From positions 558,001-622,000 of the forward strand of contig NZ_CP104582.1 of assembly GCF_029814935.1 (NCBI RefSeq): a DNA stretch of 64,000 nucleotides, written 5' to 3'. The translations under genes and the position numbers were made by a program. The DNA comes from Pseudomonas sp. GD03919 (GTDB lineage Bacteria; Pseudomonadota; Gammaproteobacteria; Pseudomonadales; Pseudomonadaceae). Shown piece by piece: positions 33,447 to 42,427 of the stretch; positions within the stretch are counted from its first letter, which is position 1, and each line of letters starts with the position of its first letter. The notes below the pieces were generated by a model that searched no databases, was not told where the DNA came from, and was given only the letters and a program-made list of their open reading frames with translations.

Positions 33447-35531
33447 ATGTCCGTTTCCTTCGTTCCGGGCCGTGCTTTTCTGCGCGCTCGTTTTCCCCTC
33501 TCTGCTCTGACTGTGGCCTGTGGTTTTTGTACCGTTACGCCGCTGCATGCCGAAGAGCCTGTCCATGAACTGCCGCCCACGGTGATCACGGCAATCCAGC
33601 AACGCTCGCCGCTGACCGTGGTGGCCGATCCCAAGGATCCACGCCAGCCAGTGCCGGCCAGTGACGCGGCAGATTATCTGAAGACCATTCCCGGTTTCTC
33701 GGCGATCCGCAGTGGCGGCAGCAACAGTGATCCGGTGCTGCGTGGGCTGTTCGGCTCACGCTTGCTGCTGCTCACCGATGGCGGGCAGATGCTCGGCGCC
33801 TGCCCCGGACGGATGGACGCGCCCAGCTCCTATATCGCGCCGGAAACCTATGATCTGTTGACCGTGACCAAGGGCCCGCAGACGGTGATCTGGGGCCCCG
33901 GCGCTTCGGCGGGTGTGGTGCGTTTCGAGCGTGAGCCGGAGCGTTTCGGCGAGCTCGGCGCGCGCCTGCATGCCAGCGTACTGGCTGGTTCCAACGGCCG
34001 CTTCGACCGCCTGCTCGACGGCGCCGTGGGCGTTGAGCAGGGCTATCTGCGGGTGATGGCCAACCGTTCGCATTCGGATGACTACGACAACGGTGACGGC
34101 GACACCATCGCCTCGCGCTGGAACAAGTGGAACACCGACGTGGCCCTGGGCTGGACGCCGGATGCCGACTCCCTGATCGAACTCAGCGCCGGCCGTGGCG
34201 ACGGCGAAGCGCGCTACGGTGGCCGTGGCATGGACGGCACCCAGTTCAAGCGCGAAAGCCTGGGCCTGCGCGTGGAGCGCAGCAACCTCGGTGGCGTGCT
34301 GGCTAAGGTCGAGGCTAAGGTCTACTACAACTACGCCGACCACATCATGGACAACTTCCGCCTGCGCGTGCCGAACCCGACCAGCATGATGGCCATGCCC
34401 ATGGCCTCGCAGGTCGACCGGCGTACTCTCGGTGCCCGGCTGGCGGCGACCTGGAAGTGGGATGACGTCGAGCTGATCACCGGCATCGATGCGCAGCGCA
34501 GCGAGCACCGCGCCCGCCGCTCCACCTACAGCATGATGGCGGGCTACACGGACGCCGACCGTTTCCCCTGGAGCAAGGACGCGCTGATGCACAACTACGG
34601 TGCCTTCGCCGAAGCCACCTGGAGCCTGGCCGAGCGTGATCGGCTGGTCTCCGGGGCGCGGGTGGATCGCGCCTCGGCCAAGGATTACCGGCAGAGTTTC
34701 CGCAGCATGATGGGCATGGCGCGACCCAACCCGACGGCGGGCGAAACGCGCGCCGAGACCCTGCCCAGCGGCTTCGTGCGTTATGAGTACGACCTGTCCG
34801 GCTCGCCGACCACCCTCTATGCCGGCCTCGGCCATGTGCAGCGCTTCCCCGATTACTGGGAGCTGTTCTCTGCAGGGCTGAACGGCCCGGCCGGTTCGCG
34901 CAACGCTTTCGACGGCATCGAGCCGGAGAAGACCACCCAGTTCGACATCGGCATCCAGTACCAGGACGACAAGCTGCAGGCCTGGGCCTCGGCCTATGCC
35001 GGGCAGATCCGCGACTACATCCTGTTCGACTACCGTGGCATGAGCACTCAGGCCGACAACATCGACGCGCGCATCATGGGCGCTGAGCTGGGCGTGGCCT
35101 ACGCCCTCGATACCAACTGGAAAGCCGACGCCACCCTGGCCTACGCCTGGGGCAAGAACAGCAGTGACGGTGAAGCGCTACCGCAGATGCCGCCGCTGGA
35201 AGCACGCCTCGGCCTGACCTATGCGCGCGACGACTGGAGCGTCGGTGCCCTCTGGCGCGTGGTCGACGGCCAGGGGCGCATCGCCGAAGGACGCGGCAAT
35301 GTGGTGGGGCAGGACTTCGCCGACAGCGCCGGCTTCGGCGTGCTCTCGCTCAACGCGGCCTACCGCGTCAGCCAGCAGGTCAAGCTCAGCGCCGGGGTGG
35401 ATAACCTGCTCGACAAGCGTTACGCCGAGCACCTCAACCTGGCCGGTGACGCCGGTTTTGGCTTCCCCGCCGACGCCCGTATCGACGAGCCGGGTCGCAC
35501 CCTCTGGGCCAAGGTCGATTTCGACTTCTGA
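33447..35531 (+). CDS. oprC: TonB-dependent copper receptor
   Basis: A 694-residue outer membrane receptor: signal peptide, a plug domain (about residues 45-165, DAADYLKTIPGFSAIRSGG, LRGLFGSRLLLLTDGGQM) and a 22-strand barrel ending in LWAKVDFDF. GACPGRMDAPSS carries the Cys and Met that bind copper in OprC, and PTSMMAMPMASQ supplies the Met/His-type second part; more Met clusters (SFRSMMGMARP) line the sequence. It imports copper across the outer membrane using TonB energy. OprC/NosA is the best match. A hairpin and a REP follow the stop codon. Confidence 0.92.
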   Translation: MSVSFVPGRAFLRARFPLSALTVACGFCTVTPLHAEEPVHELPPTVITAIQQRSPLTVVADPKDPRQPVPASDAADYLKTIPGFSAIRSGGSNSDPVLRGLFGSRLLLLTDGGQMLGACPGRMDAPSSYIAPETYDLLTVTKGPQTVIWGPGASAGVVRFEREPERFGELGARLHASVLAGSNGRFDRLLDGAVGVEQGYLRVMANRSHSDDYDNGDGDTIASRWNKWNTDVALGWTPDADSLIELSAGRGDGEARYGGRGMDGTQFKRESLGLRVERSNLGGVLAKVEAKVYYNYADHIMDNFRLRVPNPTSMMAMPMASQVDRRTLGARLAATWKWDDVELITGIDAQRSEHRARRSTYSMMAGYTDADRFPWSKDALMHNYGAFAEATWSLAERDRLVSGARVDRASAKDYRQSFRSMMGMARPNPTAGETRAETLPSGFVRYEYDLSGSPTTLYAGLGHVQRFPDYWELFSAGLNGPAGSRNAFDGIEPEKTTQFDIGIQYQDDKLQAWASAYAGQIRDYILFDYRGMSTQADNIDARIMGAELGVAYALDTNWKADATLAYAWGKNSSDGEALPQMPPLEARLGLTYARDDWSVGALWRVVDGQGRIAEGRGNVVGQDFADSAGFGVLSLNAAYRVSQQVKLSAGVDNLLDKRYAEHLNLAGDAGFGFPADARIDEPGRTLWAKVDFDF

Positions 35532-35549
35532 GGCTTCAGTGCTGTTGCT

Positions 35550-35575
35550 CCCCTCTCTCATTCATGGGAGAGGGG
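35550..35575 (+). terminator. Hairpin after oprC
   Basis: CCCCTCTC and GAGAGGGG make an 8-bp perfect stem 19 bp after the oprC stop, without an immediate T run. Confidence 0.5.
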
Positions 35576-35604
35576 CTGTGGGGGGAGAGGGGGCTCTGCC
35601 GAAC

Positions 35605-35627
35605 GCCCCGGATTGCATCCGGGCTAC
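35605..35627. repeat. REP-type palindrome
   Basis: GCCCCGGATTGCATCCGGGC plus TAC, identical to the copy at 15481-15503. Confidence 0.8.
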
Positions 35628-35718
35628 GATTTTTTTGCGTGCTAATACGGCCTTAAGGTTGTGGCGCGAAAGTAGTCCCCGCAGACCCACTTTCCCCTGC
35701 ATCCAAGAGGACTTCATC

Positions 35719-35985
35719 ATGCGCAAACTGCTTCTGCTGTCTCTGGCTCTGGCCAGCCCGCTGACCTTCGCCGCGACCGAATGCACCACCGCCGACAAGG
35801 CCCAGTGGCAGGATCAGGACACCTTCCAGGCCGACCTCAAGGCTCAGGGCTACCAGATCAAGAAGTTCAAGGTCACGGGCGGCAACTGCTACGAAATCTA
35901 CGGTTTCGACAAGGACGGCAAGAAGGTCGAGATCTACTTCGATCCGGTCAGCGGTAAGCCGGTCAAGAGCAACGTAGAAGGCTGA
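35719..35985 (+). CDS. Small periplasmic PepSY-domain protein
   Basis: An 88-residue protein: signal peptide (MRKLLLLSLALASPLTFA), then a single PepSY-like domain (WQDQDTFQADLKAQGYQIKK, GNCYEIYGFDKDGKKVEIYFD). Two Cys (ATECTTAD, GGNCYE) may form a disulfide. It is followed with a 1-bp overlap by the cytochrome b561 gene, a common pair in which the PepSY protein probably serves the cytochrome. ATG 35719 was chosen because of the AAGAGGA before it and the signal peptide. Confidence 0.85.
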   Translation: MRKLLLLSLALASPLTFAATECTTADKAQWQDQDTFQADLKAQGYQIKKFKVTGGNCYEIYGFDKDGKKVEIYFDPVSGKPVKSNVEG

Positions 35986-36533
35986 TGAGCACTTCGACCG
36001 TACGCCTGTGGGACCCAGTGGTGCGCGTGTTCCACTGGTCCCTGGCCGGCGCTTTCCTGGCCAACTACTTCTTCACCGAAGAAGGTGAAAACTGGCATCG
36101 CTGGTTCGGCTACTACGCCGTAGCCTGGCTGGCGATCCGCCTGGTATGGGGCTTCGTCGGTACACCCGCGGCGCGCTGGGGCGATTTCTGGCCCACACCG
36201 GCACGCCTTGGCGCACACCTGCGTGCCCTGATAAGCGGTCAGCCCTATCACCGCCTTGGGCATTCGCCACTGGGTGCGCTGGTGATGATCCTGATGATGA
36301 CGCTGATGCTTGGCCTCGGCGTAACCGGCTTTCTGATGGAGGAGGTCGATTATTTCTGGGGCGCGGATCTGCCGCTGAACATCCACGAATTCTGTGCCGA
36401 TGTGCTGATGGCACTGGTCGGCCTGCATGTTGCCGCCGCGCTGCTGGAAAGCTATCGGCTGCGCGAAAACCTGCCGCTGTCGATGGTCACCGGCAAACGC
36501 CGCAAGCTGCCTGAGCACTTAGTGCGTCGCTGA
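35985..36533 (+). CDS. Cytochrome b561-type membrane protein
   Basis: A 182-residue four-helix membrane protein. Heme-ligand histidines are in VVRVFHWSLAGAFLANYF (helix 1), WHRWFGYYAVAWL (helix 2) and LVGLHVAAALLES (helix 4). This is the bacterial cytochrome b/b561 family, which passes electrons across the inner membrane. The partner is probably the PepSY protein encoded immediately upstream (overlap ATGA). At the end of the copper cluster it may reduce Cu(II) in the periplasm, which is inference. Confidence 0.87.
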   Translation: MSTSTVRLWDPVVRVFHWSLAGAFLANYFFTEEGENWHRWFGYYAVAWLAIRLVWGFVGTPAARWGDFWPTPARLGAHLRALISGQPYHRLGHSPLGALVMILMMTLMLGLGVTGFLMEEVDYFWGADLPLNIHEFCADVLMALVGLHVAAALLESYRLRENLPLSMVTGKRRKLPEHLVRR

Positions 36534-36570
36534 CTCGGTTACCGTCGCCTGAGCGAAAGCTGGCGCCGCC

Positions 36571-37862
36571 TCACCCGCGCCGCCCCAATCCATGCTGCGC
36601 CAGCTTGGCATAGAGCCCGGCGCGGGAAATACCCAGGCGTTCGGCAGCCAGCTGGCGGTTGCCGTTGCAGGCTGCCAGTGCCGCCTGCAGCGCCTGGCGC
36701 TCGGCCTGCGCCAACTGTTCGGCCAGCGTCTGCGCCGTGTTCGTCGCCACTGGCAGCGTGGGCGTCGGCGTACTCGGCGCCACGGGATCGACCAGCAGCG
36801 TGCGCACGGCTTCGCCACTCAGGTGTCCATCGACGGCCAGTTGTGCCCGCTCCAGCAGGTTGCGCAGCTCGCGCACGTTACCCCTCCACGGCTGCGCGCA
36901 GAGCAGGGCCAGGGCGTCGTAGCTCAGCTCGAGGGGCGCCAGGCCGGAACGATTGGCCAGGTCATCGAGCAGGTGTTCGATCAGTGCGGGAATGTCGCTG
37001 GCGCGTTCACGTAAAGGCGGCACACGCAGGGCCAGCACGTTGAGACGGTAGTAGAGATCGTCGCGGAACTGTCCGGCCGCCACCTTGGCTTCCAGATCGA
37101 TATGGGTCGCGGCGATCACCCGCACATTGAGCGGCTTGACCTGGTTGGAGCCGAGCGGCTCCACCTCCTGCTCCTGCAACACCGCAGCAGCTTGGCCTGC
37201 AGCGGCAGGTCGTCGATTTCATCGAGAAACAGCGTGCCGCCATTGGCCGCCTCGAACTTGCCGATGCGCCCCTTGCGCTCGGCGCTGGTAAAGGCGCCCG
37301 GTGCGGTGCCAAACAGCTCGGCTTCTACCAGGGTTTCCGGAATAGCCGCAACGTTGACCGCGACGAACGGCCCGTTGGCCCGTGGTGACAGATTATGAAT
37401 GCCCTGCGCCAGCAGCTCCTTGCCGGTGCCGGTCTCGCCGCGAATCGGCACCGTGGCGTCGAGCTGCGCGGCGCGACGGGCCTGGTGCTTGACCTCGCTG
37501 ACCGCCGTGCTGGCGCCGATGAAGCCGGCAATGGTGTAGCGTGCCCGGCGTGCCTTAGCCAGCTCGTGCTGGGTGGCGAGCAGCGGTGTCTGTAGGTTGT
37601 TGTACTTGGCCATCAGCGGCTTGAGGTGACGGGCGCGGTCGAACAAGACGAAGCCCAGCGCACCGATCAGGGTGCCATCTTCGTCGCGCAGCGGAATGCG
37701 GGTCACCACGAAATGCTCGCTGCCGAAGGCCATCAGGTCGAGCATGCTCGGCTGGCCGCTTTCCACCACCTCGCGCAGGCGGCTGGCCGGCAGCACGTCC
37801 TCGATTGCCTTGCCCATCAGGCTACAGGGGGTGAAACCGGCAAGGCCGTCTATAATTGCTAG
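36571..37862 (-). pseudogene. Sigma-54-dependent regulator, frameshifted and 5'-truncated
   Basis: Two frames together encode a PAS remnant, a complete AAA+ domain and a Fis-type HTH. Frame one has PAS remnant FTPCSLMGKAIEDVLPASRL, Walker A GETGTGKE, GAFTSAERKG and Walker B GGTLFLDEID. It fails at KLLRCCRS, where the family reads LLRVLQEQEVEP. Deletion of one G near 37182 explains this. Frame two continues with VRVIAATH, FRDDLYYRLN and the C-terminal NRQLAAERLGISRAGLY. The first half of the PAS domain is missing and the 5' end runs into the diguanylate cyclase promoter. The sigma-54 contact loop is GAFTSA rather than GAFTGA. Probably inactive. Confidence 0.82.
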
Positions 37863-37918
37863 ATGGTGCGTAGCGGGGGAGTTGCGCGCCACCGACGGCG
37901 GCGGTGCTGAGCAATACA

Positions 37919-39019
37919 ATGGGCGACCCAAATAACAACGATGACAGGGATGTAGGCGCGGGACACTATGAAGGCCTGCGCGAGTCTGGCAAGCGCGCGC
38001 TGATGCGCACTATCCTGCTCGCCACCGGCCTGACCCTGGGCGGCTTTTCCGTGCTGCAGACGCTGGCCGGCAACTACGCTTTGGCCATCCTCGAGGTGCT
38101 GTGCACCGCATTGCTGCTGTTCGGTGCCTGGCGCATCGAACAGGCGCGGCATCTGTACTTCTGGATCTACCTCTACCTGATCCCCACCTTCTGTTTCATC
38201 CTCTACATCATCGCCATGCCGGATGCGTCAGCGGCCGCGTTCGTCTGGTTGTACATGATCCCGCTGCTGGCCTACCTGCTGCTGGGCAAGCGCCGCGCCC
38301 TCCTGCTCACGGCGCCCTTCATGCTCGCCGGACTACTGCTGTACTTCGCCGATAATCGCCTGAGCCTCGATACCCACGCTTTGATCGACCTGGGCAATGC
38401 GGCCCTGTGTGGCATGCTGATCCTGATGTTCGTGCATATCTACGACGGCCTGCGCATGCAGGCTCACGAAGAGCTCGAACGTCTGGCGCAGACCGATGCA
38501 CTGACCGGCGTAGCCAATCGCGGCAGCTTCCGGCATGCGCTGCAGCGCAGCATTCAGGAGGCCGAACGCAGCAACGGGCATCTGGTATTGGTGCTGCTCG
38601 ACGTCGACCACTTCAAACAGGTCAATGATCAATGGGGGCATGAGGGGGGCGACATGGCCCTGCAGCATATCTGTCAGATCCTCCAGCAGCGCCTGCGCGT
38701 GACCGACCTCCTCGGCCGCCTGGGTGGTGAGGAGTTCGGCCTGCTGCTGCGCCACACCGACAGCGCGGGTGCTGGCCCGCTGGTGGAAACACTGCGCCAA
38801 CAGATTGCCGAGCAACCGCTGGACTATGACGGTGAGCAGATCGCGCTGTCCGCCACCTTCGGCCTCGCCACCTGGCCCGAAGACGGCCGCAGCGCCGCCG
38901 AACTCTACCGCAGCGCCGACCGCCGCCTGTACAGCGGCAAGGCCCGTGGCCGCAACCAATTGGTCAGCGCCGACCTCCCAGCCGAGCTGTTGCTGGATAA
39001 GTTTGATGTGCGGCTGTGA
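37919..39019 (+). CDS. Membrane-bound diguanylate cyclase
   Basis: A 366-residue protein with about six N-terminal hydrophobic helices (residues 25-185), then a GGDEF domain: LAQTDALTGVANRGSFRHAL, DVDHFKQVNDQWGHEGGD and the active site RLGGEEF. An RxxD inhibitory site (RVTD) lies five residues before GGEEF, so feedback by c-di-GMP is expected. It makes c-di-GMP, which in this genome could feed PelD and FleQ. The start is ATG 37919; a GTG at 37904 is also possible. It is divergent from the broken sigma-54 regulator. Confidence 0.9.
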   Translation: MGDPNNNDDRDVGAGHYEGLRESGKRALMRTILLATGLTLGGFSVLQTLAGNYALAILEVLCTALLLFGAWRIEQARHLYFWIYLYLIPTFCFILYIIAMPDASAAAFVWLYMIPLLAYLLLGKRRALLLTAPFMLAGLLLYFADNRLSLDTHALIDLGNAALCGMLILMFVHIYDGLRMQAHEELERLAQTDALTGVANRGSFRHALQRSIQEAERSNGHLVLVLLDVDHFKQVNDQWGHEGGDMALQHICQILQQRLRVTDLLGRLGGEEFGLLLRHTDSAGAGPLVETLRQQIAEQPLDYDGEQIALSATFGLATWPEDGRSAAELYRSADRRLYSGKARGRNQLVSADLPAELLLDKFDVRL

Positions 39020-39060
39020 CTGCGCGCGGTGCTGCGTTGGTGGATAGCACTCAGAAACGA

Positions 39061-39083
39061 AAAGCCGCGCAATGCGCGGCTTT
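39061..39083 (-). terminator. Hairpin between the diguanylate cyclase and the attachment site
   Basis: AAAGCCGCGC-AAT-GCGCGGCTTT is a perfect 10-bp stem. Read leftward it ends in TTTT, as a tRNA terminator would; it can also end the rightward cyclase transcript. Confidence 0.7.
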
Positions 39084-39088
39084 GAAGG

Positions 39089-39133
39089 TGGTGGGCCCAC
39101 GCGGACTCGAACCGTGGACCAAAGGATTATGAG
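39089..39133 (-). other. Left attachment site: 3' half of a CAT-anticodon tRNA gene
   Basis: On the minus strand the sequence reads CTCATAATCC (anticodon loop), a T-arm around TTCGAGTCC and GGGCCCACCA at the 3' end: the last 45 bases of a tRNA with anticodon CAT (Met or lysidine Ile). The 5' half is absent on the right. One base (39101) differs from the copy at 63824-63868 and breaks a T-stem pair. The direct repeat and the integrase beside it mark an island boundary. Confidence 0.85.
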
Positions 39134-39260
39134 GCAGTAAAAAGCACGTTTCTGGTCGTTTCCCGCCGTCTCCCGAAAAAAGCCGATTTAGCGCGTTATC
39201 CTGAAATCAAGGGGTTAGGTGTTTCCCCTTGGTTCTGGGTGTGGCCGGTCATGCCCTAAG

Positions 39261-39283
39261 AAACGGTACGCAAAACGGTACGC
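39261..39283 (+). repeat. Tandem 11-bp repeat before the integrase
   Basis: AAACGGTACGC occurs twice in a row (39261-39283 with one linking base) immediately before the integrase start; such repeats may bind the integrase or an excisionase. Inference only. Confidence 0.4.
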
Positions 39284-39286
39284 AAA

Positions 39287-40750
39287 ATGGCAGAGGCATC
39301 GGGCAAGACGAGCAGTAGGAAGTTTGTAACGGATGTGGAGCTGAAGGCGCTACGGCCTGGTCAGACTGCGACCGATTCGCTGCCAGGCCGTGGTAGCGGA
39401 TCAATCTTGTTCGAATGCCGTACCTCGGGAGCTGTCGAGGCCTACTACCGCCGCCGTGGTGAGGGTGGGCAGAAGGTCAAGATAGGTGTCTTCAAGAAAA
39501 CGCTGAAGAGCCCAGGTCTCTCCCTTACTGAAATTCGCGAGCAAGCTGTCCGTCTCGCCAAGATTGCCGCAGAGCATGGCGACATCAAGGCCTATCAAGC
39601 CAAGTGTGCTGCTGAGGAGGAGGCTCGGCAGGCTGAGCGCCAACGCCAGCTGCACGAGCAGCAACGTCTCGCTGAAATCGAGGCTGCAAAAGGCACCTTT
39701 TCTGAGCTGTTCCGGGATTACATCGAAGATCGTAGGCGCTCGGGTGTATCAGCCCAGCAGCTCGATGAGTTTGAGCGCGTGCTACGTAACGACCTGGAGG
39801 GCGAGAAAGTAGTGTCCGTGGCCGACGATGGTCAGGAGCAGAAGCTCAATGTCATGGCTATGAAAGCTAAGGATGTCAGGCCTGAGCATGTTAATTTGCT
39901 GCTGAAACCAATCTGGGACAGAGGTGCGGGGCGTCAGACTGGCAAGGTTCGTTCGTTTCTCGTTGCAGCTTTCAGTTTTGGCTTAAAAGCTGAGCATCAT
40001 ATCGACCGAAGCAGTAATAAAAGCTACGGGCTTCAGATGAATCCTGCTGATCCAGTGACTGTCCCGAACACATCAAAGCCTGGCGAGCGCGCTCTGACGG
40101 ATAAGGAGCTGAAGCAATTTTGGCACACCATTACCAAGGTCGATTCGGTTGGTGCAATTATGGCGCGTGTCTTTCACTTTGCTTTTGCTACTGCAGGGCA
40201 GCGCCCCCTCCAGTTTATCCGTGAGCCTTGGACCAGCTACAACTTTCAAAAGAAGTACTTGAAGATCATAGATAGCAAAGGGCGTGGCAGTAAAAAACGT
40301 GCTCACTTCGTTCCCTTGAGCAGCAGGGCTTTGCAGATACTTGAACAGGTTCGTGCCTTGCAGCCTCCAGGGGCCGTATACCCTTGGAGCGTTGGTGGAC
40401 AAAAGCCGATTCACGCGTCCAGCCTGTCTCATGCGGTGACCGAGTGGTTTGCGACTGAGCATGCCAAGTTGGATGGCCAGCCCGTGCCGAAATTTACTCC
40501 GCGTGATATCCGGCGTACCTGCACACAGTTCATGCAGCGCCACGGCATCAAGGATTTCGATAGCGACGCGTTGCAGTCGCACGGACAAACAGGTGTTGTC
40601 GAGGTGCACTATCGCAATAACCCCGAAGCGAAATTGCCTCAGATGCGCCCGACCATGGAGGCTTTCGATGCCGCGCTTAGCCGCCTGCTCGATAGTCCTG
40701 ATGAGGATGAGCATCAGGCTGAGCAGCTGGATTTGTTCGAGAACGGATAA
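39287..40750 (+). CDS. Tyrosine-type site-specific integrase of a genomic island
   Basis: A 487-residue phage/island integrase. The N-terminal part (about 1-120) resembles the arm-binding domain of P4-type integrases (LKALRPGQTATDSLPGRGSG, YRRRGEGGQKVKIGVF), followed by a core-binding helical domain and a catalytic domain with Arg in TAGQRPLQFI, TPRDIRRTCTQFM (second Arg) and the nucleophile Tyr in EVHYRNN. It should cut and rejoin DNA at the tRNA 3' end that lies 154 bp upstream. It is intact, so it may still be active. An AlpA regulator follows downstream. Confidence 0.9.
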   Translation: MAEASGKTSSRKFVTDVELKALRPGQTATDSLPGRGSGSILFECRTSGAVEAYYRRRGEGGQKVKIGVFKKTLKSPGLSLTEIREQAVRLAKIAAEHGDIKAYQAKCAAEEEARQAERQRQLHEQQRLAEIEAAKGTFSELFRDYIEDRRRSGVSAQQLDEFERVLRNDLEGEKVVSVADDGQEQKLNVMAMKAKDVRPEHVNLLLKPIWDRGAGRQTGKVRSFLVAAFSFGLKAEHHIDRSSNKSYGLQMNPADPVTVPNTSKPGERALTDKELKQFWHTITKVDSVGAIMARVFHFAFATAGQRPLQFIREPWTSYNFQKKYLKIIDSKGRGSKKRAHFVPLSSRALQILEQVRALQPPGAVYPWSVGGQKPIHASSLSHAVTEWFATEHAKLDGQPVPKFTPRDIRRTCTQFMQRHGIKDFDSDALQSHGQTGVVEVHYRNNPEAKLPQMRPTMEAFDAALSRLLDSPDEDEHQAEQLDLFENG

Positions 40751-40992
40751 GTTTCAGGGAAGTCAAGTATTTTGTTGTGCGGCCTAGGTTGCTGTGTAAA
40801 TATACAGGCGTGAGGTTATCCGGAGCCTCTAGGTTTGCTGCTGTGACGTTGTCTACTTGATGCGCAGTGGAATTGGAAAAGTAGAACTAATGCCTGGAAG
40901 GCATGATCCGGCAGAGCAGTCAGCTATGAGGAACGCATTACCACCGCAGTGCCCACATGAATCCAGCAGCCTCTCTTTCTGGGAGGTGGGTT

Positions 40993-41175
40993 ATGTCTGA
41001 GATGATCCTTCTGGACTTCAATGCGGTTAGCCGCAAAGTCGGATTGAGTCGTAAAACTATCTACTGCCGTATCCGAGAGGGTGACTTCCCGAAACAGGTG
41101 AAGATAGGCCGAGCAAGCCGCTGGCTTCAGCACGAAGTCGACGACTGGATAGCCAGTGCAGCTGCAGCGAGATAG
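40993..41175 (+). CDS. AlpA-family excisionase-like regulator
   Basis: A 60-residue DNA-binding protein of the MerR-like winged-helix AlpA group: LLDFNAVSRKVGLSRKTIYC, then FPKQVKIGRASRWLQHEVDDW. AlpA proteins activate integrase genes or act as excisionases of P4-like islands. The start is ATG 40993 after GGGAGGTGG. It follows the integrase by 242 bp and is closed by a strong terminator. Confidence 0.85.
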   Translation: MSEMILLDFNAVSRKVGLSRKTIYCRIREGDFPKQVKIGRASRWLQHEVDDWIASAAAAR

Positions 41176-41182
41176 TAAAGAG

Positions 41183-41208
41183 GCCGGTCATATGACCGGC
41201 ATTTTTTT
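41183..41208 (+). terminator. Rho-independent terminator after alpA
   Basis: GCCGGTCATATGACCGGC (41183-41200) is a perfect 18-bp palindrome followed by ATTTTTTT. A second perfect inverted repeat, GATCATAGGA/TCCTATGATC, lies at 41218-41244. Confidence 0.9.
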
Positions 41209-41399
41209 GCTTGAAAGGATCATAGGACTTTTGATCCTATGATCGCTTCTACAGTGCTGGTCGGAGGAATATGGTGTCGACCGTTTGAACCAGAATCAGT
41301 ATCAACGGTTGGCCACTACCTGCATCGTTCTGCGTAGATCTAGCTCATGCTTATTCGCGCGTTAGCTTGATTTGAGCGCTGGGGATCAAGGAGTATCAA

Positions 41400-42056
41400 A
41401 TGTTTCGTAGACCCATTCACGATGAGGTCATGGGCCTGGCTTCACGCCTTGCGGATAAATGCCATCCGCAAGTGGCGCAGAAGCATGCAGACGAGTTGGC
41501 TCGGTATGCGCGGCTGACGTCGGCCTGCACTGCCCTGGAGTCTTTTAGTGGGTGCCGCCCCAGAATGGATGACGATGCTTTTGATGTGCTTGCCAGGCGC
41601 CGCTCGCAGGTGGCGGATCTTATCGCGCATGCGAACTTGCACGCCTATGAGCAGGAAGCGCCTGAAGGGCTTTACTTGGCAATACCCTTCTTTTCGCGGT
41701 GCTCGGATAAACAGCCAGTCTGGTTGTTGAATCGCACTGCTCAGTCTGTCACTTATCTGCGGAGGCAGTTGTATGCATACGCAAGCACGGACGATGGTAT
41801 TGATGAGTACCAAACCGCTGGCAATGCCTTTGCTGATGGTATTGCCGCGTCTTCAGTGATCGAACCGTGGGGCGGGCTTCAGATTGACGACTACTCCATG
41901 AGTTTTGATGGCGACTTCGTTAGCAATCGTCGAGTTATTCTGCTGATTGATGGCGTACGCAGTGAGTGGTTTACCAGTATCTCGAAGCTGGGTGGTTACC
42001 TTTGGGATGAAGCGCTGCATGGGTTGCATGCGTTGAAGAAGGTGAAGGAACTCTGA
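41400..42056 (+). CDS. Island protein of unknown function
   Basis: A 218-residue soluble protein with no signal, membrane segment or recognised domain. The first 60 residues are helical and rich in Ala, Arg and Leu (MGLASRLADKCHPQVAQKHA); a central part (YLAIPFFSRCSDKQPVWLLN) and a C-terminal part (SNRRVILLIDGVRSEWFTSI) have beta-strand character. It lies in the degraded left part of the island and may be a resident accessory gene; codon use is less GC-rich than in the core genes. Confidence 0.55.
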   Translation: MFRRPIHDEVMGLASRLADKCHPQVAQKHADELARYARLTSACTALESFSGCRPRMDDDAFDVLARRRSQVADLIAHANLHAYEQEAPEGLYLAIPFFSRCSDKQPVWLLNRTAQSVTYLRRQLYAYASTDDGIDEYQTAGNAFADGIAASSVIEPWGGLQIDDYSMSFDGDFVSNRRVILLIDGVRSEWFTSISKLGGYLWDEALHGLHALKKVKEL

Positions 42057-42084
42057 GTGTATGTTTGGGGCTGTGGACTATAGG

Positions 42085-42402
42085 ATTTTCAGTTCTTCCG
42101 ATGCACAAACTGCAGGTGTGCCGGTTCCTTTGGTGCAGGTCAGCTTGGGCGAGGCGGGAGCTCAATATGGGCCCGGTGCATCCGGTGAAGTCTTCGTGCG
42201 AGGGCCGAATGTCTTTCAGGGCTATCTCACGGCGGAAGGTGTTGTTGGTAATCCCGAAGGAGGATGGTTTGCTTCAGGTGATCTGGGGGAGGTGACGGCG
42301 AATGGTGAGCTGAGGATAGTCGGACGTGCAAAGGACGTGATCATCCGGAGCGGCCACAATATCGACCCGCAGATGATCGAGGAGGCTGCCCTTGGGGGGC
42401 TG
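42085..42402 (+). pseudogene. AMP-binding acyl-CoA synthetase, internal fragment
   Basis: About 105 codons match the adenylate-forming core: GVPVPLVQVSLGEAG, SGEVFVRGPNVFQGYL, GWFASGDLGEV and GRAKDVIIRSGHNIDPQMIE. In this superfamily these are motifs A5-A8 plus the hinge. The N-terminal 350 or so residues and the C-terminal lid are missing, and sequence after 42402 is unrelated. It is a piece of a fatty-acyl-CoA or similar ligase gene. Confidence 0.8.
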
Positions 42403-42427
42403 TTTGCCTGGTTCATCTGGGCAAATT

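Noticed and set aside
33756..34835. 359-codon open frame antisense to oprC
   Set aside because: Antisense shadow of the receptor gene; no recognisable motif or signal.
39089..39133. A functional tRNA gene
   Set aside because: Only the 3' half is present; the sequence on the 5' side cannot pair with the anticodon stem or acceptor stem. The same holds for 63824-63868.
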